Positions 5,727-12,329 of a stretch of 12,329 bases of DNA are shown here, in pieces. Origin of the DNA: DASSFZ01 sp035693785. GTDB taxonomy: Bacteria; Chloroflexota; Anaerolineae; Fen-1058. The stretch covers positions 1 to 12,329 of the forward strand of contig DASSFZ010000187.1 of assembly GCA_035693785.1 (NCBI GenBank). The letters are read 5' to 3'. Below the pieces are notes generated by a model. The model was not told the origin of the DNA. It saw nothing but the letters and a program-made list of their open reading frames with translations, and searched no databases. Both the position numbers and the translations under genes were made by a program. Numbering within the stretch: the stretch's first letter is position 1; every line of letters starts with the position of its first letter.

Positions 5727-8700
5727 TTAGGGGATCAGTTCGTCGTCTTCCTCCCCGGTATCGAGTGGAGGAAAGACCATGACGCGGCCGTTGCCCGTGT
5801 CTACAACCAGGATGTTACCATCCGCATCGATCGCCAGGCCGCTCGGCGCAGTGAAACCCACATCGTCCGCGCCAAACCGGCCAAACGACGCCAGATAATT
5901 TCCGGACGCGTCGAAGACGAGGATGCGATTTCCAACCTGATCCGAGACGTAAATGCGACCGTCCGGGCCTACGGTCAAATACGGCTTGCCGACTTTGGAG
6001 CGACCGAAATCCGCCTGGGTGTAATCAAGCCAACCGGCGATATCCCACTTGCGCAGCGGCTGCCCGTCGGCGCTGAAGACCTGAACCCGGCCATTCCACG
6101 TATCGGCGACGACGATCTCGCCATCGCCGGTCACAGCGATGCCGACCGGCTCGTCGAGATTCCCGTCGAGAAGCCCGCCGCCGCCGAACTGGGCGACGAA
6201 CTTGCCGTCACCGTCGAACACTTGCACACGCTTGTTGCCCGTGTCGGACACGTAGACGAGGCCATCCTCGCCGACGGCGACGCCGCGCGGGCCGTAGAAG
6301 CGGCCCTCGGTTCCGCGCGCCGCCTGGCCCGAATCGCCGAATCCGCCCCACATCGTGACGAAGTTGCCGTCTTCATCGAATTTCTGTATACGGCTATTCC
6401 ACAGGTCGGCCACGTACACCGAGCCGTCCGGCGCGGCGGCCACATCCCACGGCTCGTAGAAGGTGCCGGGCGGCGGATTCCAGTCCGGATTGAAGAAATC
6501 GCCGTTGGGCGGCTCGCCGCTCCACGTGCCGAATGCCTTCACGAAGCGCCCGTCGCCGTCGAACTTGACGACGCGATGGTTGTTCGAGTCGGCGACGTAA
6601 ATAGAGCCGTTCGGCGCAATGGCCACGCCGTGCGGCGAGACAAATTGCCCCTCGTCGCTGCCTGCCGATCCAATCACCTGGCTGGCAGCCAACTCCTGCC
6701 AGCGCGACGGGTAAGGATCGCTGGCCACCGGGTTCGGTGCGACGCTGCTGCTCGCGGCCAGATCGCCGATCGCCTGGTCCCAGACCTTGGCCGCAAGGTC
6801 CCTGCGCACGTACAGGCGGAACTCCGCCCGCAGCGGCCAGTCCTGAAGCGTCATATTCTGGCCGGTCAAATCGGCGTACTGGGTGTAATCGCGACGGAAG
6901 AATATATCCCACAAGGCAGACAACAGCGTCGGCATACGGGCGAGACAGCGTGCCGTGCCGGCAGCCTCCTCACTCGCGTCGATCTGGCTGTCGCCGTTCT
7001 CGTCGTACGCGGCGTAGCGCTCGACGCTGCCATCCTTCCGGGTCACCTCGCGCGGGCAGACGATGTCGGGAATGCGCTTGTAATCCTCCATGGGCCACCA
7101 GATACGCTGGAACTCGTACGAGTTGTAACTGTTGCCGGCCGCCTGATCGGCGGCGGCCCAGTTGTCGCTATACAGGATCATCACCGGAAGCGTCATGTCC
7201 CCGCGCGACGGCGCGCTGGCAATGAGACGCTTGTTGGGAAAATCGCGCAGGTACCACAGCCACGGCCAGGTGGACTCAGAATCGTAAAGAAGCTCGATCT
7301 CGGTCGGCGTGCCGGTCACGCGCTCGGACAGCTTGCGTATCTGGTCGAGCGCGATCTTCAGCCCCGGTGAGCCATGGGCGTACACGCCGAACTCGGTCGG
7401 GTAGTCGTAGTTGATGTACGTGTAGCTCCACGACGTGTGCACGGTCATCAGTGTCAAGAGCACCAGCGCCGCGAGGCCAATCATGCTCACGATCGGGCGC
7501 ATGCCGGATCGCCGCGTTAGCATGACAAGCGCGGCGAGCGCGCCCCCGCCGATCAGCAGGCCCGACAGCAGGCCGCTCCACGCGTTGAGCTGCGTGAGGC
7601 TGGGCGCGGCCACGCCCGGCTGGGCGGCGCGCGCCGCCCCCAGCGAGGCCAGCACGGCCCCGATGGCCAGGAACGCAATCGGGAACAAGACGAGCGCGAG
7701 CCACGTGCGTCGCTCGGCGACGCCGCGCCAGTCGATGCGATCCAGCCAGTCGCCAACCAGTCGTCCACTCAGCAGGATCATCGGCATCGCCAAATGCGTC
7801 ATGTGCCACGGCATCTTCTCGCCGGCCACGGTGAATCCGGCCCACAGCAGCACGACCAGCGTCATGAACAGCGGTACGGCCACGTGATCGCTCAGATCGG
7901 GCTTCGTGGTACCGACCACCATCACCGAACGCCCCCGCACGTAGCGCGAGCCGTAATAGAGCAGCGCGACAACCGACAACAACATAGGCAGGTACTCGTA
8001 CATGATCCCGATGAAGAAGTGATAACCCGTCGGTTGAGTGCCACGACTCACGGCTTGCTGAGCCAGCCAGTAACCCAGCGAGCCGACGAAGCCCGTGCCC
8101 AAGCCGATGCCGTTGGTGAACACGGTCGTGAATAAGACGATGCCGATGCCGCCGAAGATGCCCAGCGCGACCGTCCAGATGCGCGCACTCCACCACAATC
8201 CGATTCCCATCGCCAGCGCCGTAAAGCACACGAACAGGAACGCTAGACGCGCGACATTCATGGCGTTGGCGGGATCGGTCGGGAAGTTGCCGCCGGCAAA
8301 GAAGTAGGGGTCGACGAAGACGGTGGTGCCCTCGCCGCTGAGCAGACCCCACACCGTCGTGGTGCCGGCATCGGCCATCACGCGGAAGTTATCGCCCACG
8401 CGCTCGTACAGCGCGCCGTAGTTCAATACGGATAGCGGCGACGACGACAGCATGAGCAGCGACAGGCCGCCCAGAATAATCGCCAAATCCAACCCAGCCG
8501 ATCGACGCGCGGCGGCCGGCATGAGCGCGCGCAGCACGGAGTACACCCCGGCAGCGATCAAAACGCCGAACACCCCGATCACGAGCAGACTGAGCAGCAC
8601 CGATGACAGCGAAGGCCCGCCGTCCACCGCTGGCTCAAATCGGATGGCGCCGATCAGACGCGCGCCGATCAGCAAGCCGATGCCGAAAAGCACCAGTGCC

Positions 8701-9392
8701 GCGCCGATACCCAGCAGCGATCCAGCCACGCCGTGACGCCCCCAGCCTGCCTCGCGCGCCACCTCGAACACGGCAATGAACACGACGAAGAGGCCGAACA
8801 CGGCAATGTAGATGAATGACGCCTCCATCGTCGTGTACATGAGTGCTACCAACATCGCCAGCACGATCAACCATTTGGACCGTCGATCATGCAAGTAGGA
8901 CAAACTCACCCATGCCATCAGAATCGCGTACAGCGCCATGAATGGCTCATCGCGGATGTAGCGAGCGTGATACAGCAGCATCGGCGAGATCAGCAGGAAG
9001 AACGACGTCACCAGTGCACCCCGCCGGCCCAACCAGCGCCTCAGCAAGATCGGAGCCATCACCAGCATCACGCCCGAGATCGCCGTCGGAATGCGCACGG
9101 TAAAATCGTCCGCGCCAAACAGTGCAAAGAACAACGCGTTCAGATGGAAACGCAGCGGGCCGTGCATGAGCGGCGTATGGCTGAACCCCTGCCCGCGATA
9201 CAGTTCCCACGAATAGTAGGCGTGCAGGCTCTCGTCGTGGCTGATGGCGCGCGCGCCTAAGTCCCAGAAGCGCGTTAGCACGGCCAGCACGAAGAGCGCA
9301 ATGTACAGCGTCTTCTCCCAATCGAGACGCAGGACGCTCGACACCGGCTGGTCCAGCCACGTCGTTCGATTTTCCGTCATCACTTTATTCAC
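5727..9392 (-). CDS. Agl23/TIGR03663-type GT-C-like membrane protein fused to a six-repeat NHL propeller
   Basis: A protein of 1221 residues from GTG 9392. Residues about 27-660 are a polytopic membrane domain resembling PMT/GT39 glycosyltransferases. It carries the features described as invariant for TIGR03663: the dipeptide DE (53-54, in SHDES), the tripeptide HGP (77-79) and nearby arginines (81, 100). NCBI names this family 'flippase activity-associated protein Agl23'. A soluble part with LWYLRD (712-717) follows, then an EF-hand-like loop (797-808). Six NHL repeats start near 917, 978, 1032, 1080, 1133 and 1180, each with the pattern P.GVA(I/V)..(D/N)G.(I/V)YV(A/S)D..N.R(V/I)..F. The protein probably transfers or helps flip a lipid-linked sugar at the membrane, with the propeller outside. 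Start: GAGGT at 9397-9401 favours GTG 9392; ATG 9380 is an alternative. The ATG at 9482 would translate a repeat array. Confidence 0.87.
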   Translation of the reverse strand: MNKVMTENRTTWLDQPVSSVLRLDWEKTLYIALFVLAVLTRFWDLGARAISHDESLHAYYSWELYRGQGFSHTPLMHGPLRFHLNALFFALFGADDFTVRIPTAISGVMLVMAPILLRRWLGRRGALVTSFFLLISPMLLYHARYIRDEPFMALYAILMAWVSLSYLHDRRSKWLIVLAMLVALMYTTMEASFIYIAVFGLFVVFIAVFEVAREAGWGRHGVAGSLLGIGAALVLFGIGLLIGARLIGAIRFEPAVDGGPSLSSVLLSLLVIGVFGVLIAAGVYSVLRALMPAAARRSAGLDLAIILGGLSLLMLSSSPLSVLNYGALYERVGDNFRVMADAGTTTVWGLLSGEGTTVFVDPYFFAGGNFPTDPANAMNVARLAFLFVCFTALAMGIGLWWSARIWTVALGIFGGIGIVLFTTVFTNGIGLGTGFVGSLGYWLAQQAVSRGTQPTGYHFFIGIMYEYLPMLLSVVALLYYGSRYVRGRSVMVVGTTKPDLSDHVAVPLFMTLVVLLWAGFTVAGEKMPWHMTHLAMPMILLSGRLVGDWLDRIDWRGVAERRTWLALVLFPIAFLAIGAVLASLGAARAAQPGVAAPSLTQLNAWSGLLSGLLIGGGALAALVMLTRRSGMRPIVSMIGLAALVLLTLMTVHTSWSYTYINYDYPTEFGVYAHGSPGLKIALDQIRKLSERVTGTPTEIELLYDSESTWPWLWYLRDFPNKRLIASAPSRGDMTLPVMILYSDNWAAADQAAGNSYNSYEFQRIWWPMEDYKRIPDIVCPREVTRKDGSVERYAAYDENGDSQIDASEEAAGTARCLARMPTLLSALWDIFFRRDYTQYADLTGQNMTLQDWPLRAEFRLYVRRDLAAKVWDQAIGDLAASSSVAPNPVASDPYPSRWQELAASQVIGSAGSDEGQFVSPHGVAIAPNGSIYVADSNNHRVVKFDGDGRFVKAFGTWSGEPPNGDFFNPDWNPPPGTFYEPWDVAAAPDGSVYVADLWNSRIQKFDEDGNFVTMWGGFGDSGQAARGTEGRFYGPRGVAVGEDGLVYVSDTGNKRVQVFDGDGKFVAQFGGGGLLDGNLDEPVGIAVTGDGEIVVADTWNGRVQVFSADGQPLRKWDIAGWLDYTQADFGRSKVGKPYLTVGPDGRIYVSDQVGNRILVFDASGNYLASFGRFGADDVGFTAPSGLAIDADGNILVVDTGNGRVMVFPPLDTGEEDDELIP
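5769..6644 (-). other. NHL-repeat domain of the Agl23-type protein
   Basis: Six NHL repeats, residues 917-1208 of the protein starting at 9392. Recurrent cores are IYVADSNNHRV, VYVADLWNSRI, VYVSDTGNKRV, IVVADTWNGRV, IYVSDQVGNRI and ILVVDTGNGRV. Six units match the usual closed six-bladed NHL propeller. The C-terminus after the last blade is short and acidic (EEDDEL). Confidence 0.9.
6969..7004 (-). other. EF-hand/dockerin-like calcium loop in the linker of the Agl23-NHL protein
   Basis: Residues 797-808 read DENGDSQIDASE. Loop positions 1, 3, 5, 9 and 12 are D, N, D, D and E with a hydrophobic I at position 8, the pattern of a 12-residue calcium-binding loop. Position 6, usually Gly, is Ser. 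It lies between the membrane domain and the NHL propeller, in a part predicted to be outside the cytoplasm. Confidence 0.6.
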
Positions 9393-9396
9393 ACTG

Positions 9397-9401
9397 ACCT
9401 C
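9397..9401 (-). promoter_or_regulatory. Likely Shine-Dalgarno site deciding the start of the Agl23-NHL gene
   Basis: GAGGT on the minus strand ends four bases before GTG 9392. The next in-frame ATG (9380) would be 16 bases away, too far for this site. The site follows directly after the TCGCRTA heptamer array. Confidence 0.5.
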
Positions 9402-9406
9402 GCTTG

Positions 9407-9469
9407 TCGCAAAGCGCGTATCGCGTATCGCATATCGCGTATCGCTTATTGCCGATCGCATATCGCAAA
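9407..9469. repeat. Heptamer tandem array, unit TCGCRTA (9 copies)
   Basis: Plus-strand units in order: TCGCAAA, GCGCGTA, TCGCGTA, TCGCATA, TCGCGTA, TCGCTTA, TTGCCGA, TCGCATA, TCGCAAA. The phase is kept exactly for 63 bp. The array lies immediately upstream of the ribosome binding site of the Agl23-NHL gene. If translated from ATG 9482 it gives the low-complexity string SAISDTRYAIRDTRFA, which is not protein-like and supports the downstream start. Confidence 0.9.
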
Positions 9470-9501
9470 GGATACATGGCATCGCGTTTCACGCGCTCAC
9501 C

Positions 9502-9585
9502 CCACGCTCCACGCTTCACGCTCCACGTTTCACGTTTCACGTTTTACGCTTCACGTTCCACGCTTCACCTTCCACGCTCCACATT
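9502..9585. repeat. Heptamer tandem array, unit YCACGYT (12 copies)
   Basis: Twelve plus-strand units keep perfect 7-bp phase: CCACGCT twice, TCACGCT, CCACGTT, TCACGTT twice, TTACGCT, TCACGTT, CCACGCT, TCACCTT, CCACGCT, CCACATT. Variation is nearly all pyrimidine transitions. The last unit touches the stop codon of the upstream membrane gene (9585-9587). It is separated by only 32 bp from the unrelated TCGCRTA array. Confidence 0.92.
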
Positions 9586-11441
9586 CATTGTCTCTGCCAC
9601 AGTGTGAGCGACTGTGTCGGAACGGGTCTGTTGTCGTCGCTCTCGCGATACAGCGCCCACTTGAGCCAGGCATCCGGATTCAGCCCTGTCACATCCCACG
9701 ATTCACGAATGTTGAATCGAGCGCCGATGTAGCTGCCGGTCACTGATTGGGGCTGCTCGCCGTAGAGCGTGACCATGCCGGCCGGCGCCTGATCCGGTAG
9801 CACGCGCGCATCGCGCAGGTACCAGAGCACAACGGGATCATCCGTCTCGACCCGGATGGGCAGGGATTCCAGATGGCCTTGCGATCGAATCGCCAGTTGA
9901 TCGGCGGTGTCCAGAAGCAAGAAAACGCCCGGCGTCGTCACCTCTGGCCCCCAGATGATCTCCCGCGCATCGCCGGCGCGCACCTGCGTCGCGCCCCATG
10001 CCGCGCTCAGCGATGCGAGCGCAAGCAGGCCCAACGCCAGCGTCGAGCCGGCGCGCAAAACGGCGCGCCCGCCATAGAGCAGCGTCATCAACCCGGCCCC
10101 CGCACCGAGGACGAGCAGGAACAGGCCGATAAGGCCGAACTGGGCAAGCGAGCCGGCGCCCGCAAAGAGGGTGGGCATGACCTGGCGCCGCACGAACGTG
10201 GTGAGCGTCAACATCAAGAACGCGGCCGCAGCCGCTCCCACTGCCAGAAGCACACTCTCTACGCCGGGCGAAGCCTCCGCGATCATCATCTCGGCCCATG
10301 CCTGTATCGCGTAGGCGCCCAGCAGTGCTAGCAGCGTGACCGGCAGCAATAAATCAATAGGTTGGCGGCTCGCTTGAATCAAGACGATCGCCAATGTGGC
10401 GATCACCGTGAAGCCCAGCCACACGCCAAACCGTGCGCCAGGCTCTTCCAGCGCCAACTCGTCGAAGGGCGGCTGCTCCGTTCTCTGTCCGGTCTCCGGA
10501 TCGATGACCGGCGCCTCGCGCTGCCCGCGCCTGACCAGCACACGCCCCAGGCCGGCGACGCCGATCAGCATGGCCAGCGGCTCATACACGATCAGAATCT
10601 GCAGAATGCCCGCGACAGGCATACCGCCGCTTGCCGCAAACGCGCCAAACCACGCGGCCACCAGGTCGCCGGCCGCAGCCAGTCCTGACGGGCGCGTCAA
10701 TCCGCCTGTCGCCGAGAGAACGTACGCCATGGCAAACACGAGCAGTATCGTCATCCGCTGGGGAGATCCGGCAATCGCCCGCCAGCCTTCGCGCCACTCT
10801 GCGCCTCGCTCCGGTCCCAGCGCCGGCCGCAGCAGCAGCAACCCGGTGCCCATGGCGAGCAGCGCGGTCACCATCCCCAATCCGGATGCCAGTCCGATAC
10901 CCAGCGCCGCTGCTGCGACGAGCAAGCTGCGATCGTCGCGCCGCGCCAGGTACCGCCGGATCATCGCGACCACCGCGAGCGCGCATGCGACTGCAACGAC
11001 CTCTCCGTCGAGAGAGCGCGAGGCGACGACTGCCGTCGGCGAGATCGCCAGAATCACGGACGCGCCGAGCGCCCCCAATCGACCCAACGCGTCACGGAAG
11101 AGAGCAGGAGACAACACTAATAGCGAGCCGGCGATGGCGGGCAGGAAACGCGCGATCGTGTCGCCCGGCGAGAACAGCGACATCAGAAGTGAATTGATCG
11201 CGGTCAGCAGCGGGCTGCCGCCTGCCGGCAGCGCCGTTCCGCTCAGCGCGGCGAGCGCCTGCGTCGCTTCAGACATCGACAGCGGAGCAATCTCCAGACG
11301 AAACAGCCGCAAGAACAGCCCGGCGGCGAACACAGCGGCATATAAGGCCATCTCAACCGTCACCGTCCTGCGAACGGACGCTGCCGTAGGAGGCGCAGGT
11401 ATCGCACTTAGATCGTGACTGGCTATTGCCATATCTGTCAC
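9585..11441 (-). CDS. GT39/GT-C-like membrane protein, degenerate paralogue of the Agl23-type neighbour
   Basis: A 618-residue polytopic membrane protein. Its layout follows the downstream Agl23-type protein without the NHL domain: an N-terminal helix (31-47), a first loop, an ISPTAVVASRSLDGE segment (134-146) matching ISPMLLYHARYIRDE of the neighbour, about ten further helices to 480, and a soluble C-terminal part with the shared LWYLRD (539-544). The two invariant motifs of the neighbour are lost: SHDE becomes SMSE (Ser57-Glu58, catalytic-type Asp absent) and HGP becomes GSP. It may be an inactive partner or chaperone in a heteromeric complex, or a GT with another active site. Start is GTG 11441, overlapping the upstream stop as GTGA; ATG 11432 is possible. 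Translation is probably coupled to the DUF2298 gene. Function not established. Confidence 0.8.
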   Translation of the reverse strand: MTDMAIASHDLSAIPAPPTAASVRRTVTVEMALYAAVFAAGLFLRLFRLEIAPLSMSEATQALAALSGTALPAGGSPLLTAINSLLMSLFSPGDTIARFLPAIAGSLLVLSPALFRDALGRLGALGASVILAISPTAVVASRSLDGEVVAVACALAVVAMIRRYLARRDDRSLLVAAAALGIGLASGLGMVTALLAMGTGLLLLRPALGPERGAEWREGWRAIAGSPQRMTILLVFAMAYVLSATGGLTRPSGLAAAGDLVAAWFGAFAASGGMPVAGILQILIVYEPLAMLIGVAGLGRVLVRRGQREAPVIDPETGQRTEQPPFDELALEEPGARFGVWLGFTVIATLAIVLIQASRQPIDLLLPVTLLALLGAYAIQAWAEMMIAEASPGVESVLLAVGAAAAAFLMLTLTTFVRRQVMPTLFAGAGSLAQFGLIGLFLLVLGAGAGLMTLLYGGRAVLRAGSTLALGLLALASLSAAWGATQVRAGDAREIIWGPEVTTPGVFLLLDTADQLAIRSQGHLESLPIRVETDDPVVLWYLRDARVLPDQAPAGMVTLYGEQPQSVTGSYIGARFNIRESWDVTGLNPDAWLKWALYRESDDNRPVPTQSLTLWQRQ

Positions 11442-12329
11442 TCTATAGAGGTTAGCCCGGCTGACTGGCGCACGCGATAGATCGTCGCCTGTCCCTGCTG
11501 GAAGACCACATGGGCGATCGTGCTGAACTTCGCCAGGCCCTCCGGCGGATACTTCGCCAGCTCGTTCGGGCCGACGTACACGTATTCAACATTATACTTC
11601 CGTAATAGATCGAGCGTTGATACGGGGTCGGTGCTTTGATAGATGCGATCGATGTCGGGTTGGCGGGGCGAGATGTCGTCGTACCTGCCCCGCCACTGGC
11701 CTTCGTGGTTGACCCAGCCCAACACGCCAGGCAGGCCGGTCCACGCTGACACGCGCGACGTCTCCGAGCGGTAGCTTGCGCCCTCCGACTCGAGGAGGAC
11801 GGGCGCGCCCGCCACGCTGGCATTCAGCCAGTCAATCGCGGCGACCTCGTCCGGCGCAAATTGAGCAGTCGGCGCGCGCGCGTCGAGCGTGGGTTGATCG
11901 GGTCGCCCGACTGTGCCACTCTGTGTCGCCAGGATGGGGTAGACGATTCCACCCAGGATGCTCACCGTCACTACACTCGCAAAAGCGACGCGACCGGCCG
12001 TCGCCACCAACCGCTCACTCGAGCTCCATAGATAGAATACGGCGTAGGCCGACGCGACGCCCCACAACGCCCAGGCCTGGTAGTACAGCTTGAACACCGT
12101 GTTCATGCGCGTCCCGAACTGGTCCAGCAGAAACACGTACTCGACGGCAAAAGCCAGCAGCGCGCCGACGCCGAACAAGAGCAACGCGAACGGCAGGGCC
12201 GGTTCGTCGTCGGGGGCGCGGCGATCCCTGGCGCGCCAAATGATGCCGATGGCCGACATGGCGACACCCAGCAGCAGCGGCACGCCGAAATGAACCAGCT
12301 TTTCGGCAACAGCCTGCGCGATGTGAATA
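11438..12329 (-). CDS. DUF2298 / Chlor_Arch_YYY-type membrane protein, 5' end cut by the window
   Basis: The minus-strand frame is open to the window edge (codon start 12328), so only the C-terminal 296 residues are visible; the family usually runs to 700-900. Visible parts: a helix, then the family signature EYVFLLDQFGTRMNTVFK followed by LYYQAWALWG, another helix, and a soluble tail of about 170 residues with DEVAAIDWLN, GLPGVLGWVNHEGQWRG and YNVEYVYVGPNE. This signature fits DUF2298 (PF10060)/TIGR03662. Members of this family often occur near TIGR03663 genes, and the Agl23-type gene is two genes downstream. The role is unknown, probably in envelope glycan transfer or flipping. GTG at 12283 is in frame but internal to the family and is not the true start. 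The stop overlaps the next gene by 4 bp. Confidence 0.87.
   Translation of the reverse strand, partial: IHIAQAVAEKLVHFGVPLLLGVAMSAIGIIWRARDRRAPDDEPALPFALLLFGVGALLAFAVEYVFLLDQFGTRMNTVFKLYYQAWALWGVASAYAVFYLWSSSERLVATAGRVAFASVVTVSILGGIVYPILATQSGTVGRPDQPTLDARAPTAQFAPDEVAAIDWLNASVAGAPVLLESEGASYRSETSRVSAWTGLPGVLGWVNHEGQWRGRYDDISPRQPDIDRIYQSTDPVSTLDLLRKYNVEYVYVGPNELAKYPPEGLAKFSTIAHVVFQQGQATIYRVRQSAGLTSIE

Noticed and set aside
5718..7370. Long open frame on the plus strand (550 codons) opposite the NHL domain
   Set aside because: It is antisense to a clear NHL-repeat protein, has no ribosome binding site or recognisable domain, and is typical of GC-rich DNA where the reverse frame lacks stops.
9393..9482. 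N-terminal extension of the Agl23-type protein from ATG 9482
   Set aside because: It would translate the heptamer array into low-complexity residues and has no ribosome binding site; GTG 9392 has GAGGT in place.
9407..9585. Possible CRISPR array
   Set aside because: Units are 7 bp with no spacers; these are simple tandem repeats.

Overview
The window reads as chromosomal DNA of a high-GC Chloroflexota bacterium (Anaerolineae/Caldilineae-like), probably from a metagenome. This rests on four things: a DUF2298/Chlor_Arch_YYY-type membrane protein near a TIGR03663/Agl23-type one (a pairing known mainly from Chloroflexi and Archaea), a PTPS-related giant membrane protein, a secreted protein ending in a YLPVVLK-type C-terminus often seen in Chloroflexi exoproteins, and intergenic gaps filled with degenerate 7-bp tandem repeats. 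The lineage is inferred; no rRNA or marker gene is present.

All seven protein genes lie on the minus strand, so transcription runs from the right edge to the left. In that order: (1) 12329-11438, the 3' part of a DUF2298 membrane protein, cut by the window edge; (2) 11441-9585, a GT39/GT-C-like membrane protein overlapping gene 1 by 4 bp (GTGA) that has lost the DE and HGP motifs of its neighbour; (3) 9392-5727, an Agl23-family GT-C-like membrane protein fused to a six-repeat NHL propeller, with an EF-hand-like loop in the linker; (4) 5617-4283, sucC with a basic histone-H1-like C-terminal tail; (5) 4233-3367, sucD; (6) 3311-2124, a secreted protein of seven ~50-residue repeats (probable beta-propeller); (7) 1898-1, a PTPS-related polytopic membrane protein cut by the left edge.

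The genes make a metabolic pair (succinyl-CoA synthetase, TCA-type reaction) embedded in a cell-envelope neighbourhood. Genes 1-3 probably act together in lipid-linked sugar or surface glycan transfer or flipping, gene 7 may act in a similar envelope process, and gene 6 is exported. sucC has its own extended -10 promoter (TGGTATAAT on the minus strand), so sucCD can be transcribed independently of the membrane genes upstream.

No gap exceeds 230 bp, but the gaps are unusual. Four heptamer arrays with different units lie in three of them, a 101-bp imperfect palindrome of the widespread 'HSERSEES' type lies in a fourth, and a perfect 10-bp hairpin follows sucD in the fifth. No tRNA, rRNA, CRISPR, transposase or integrase was seen.
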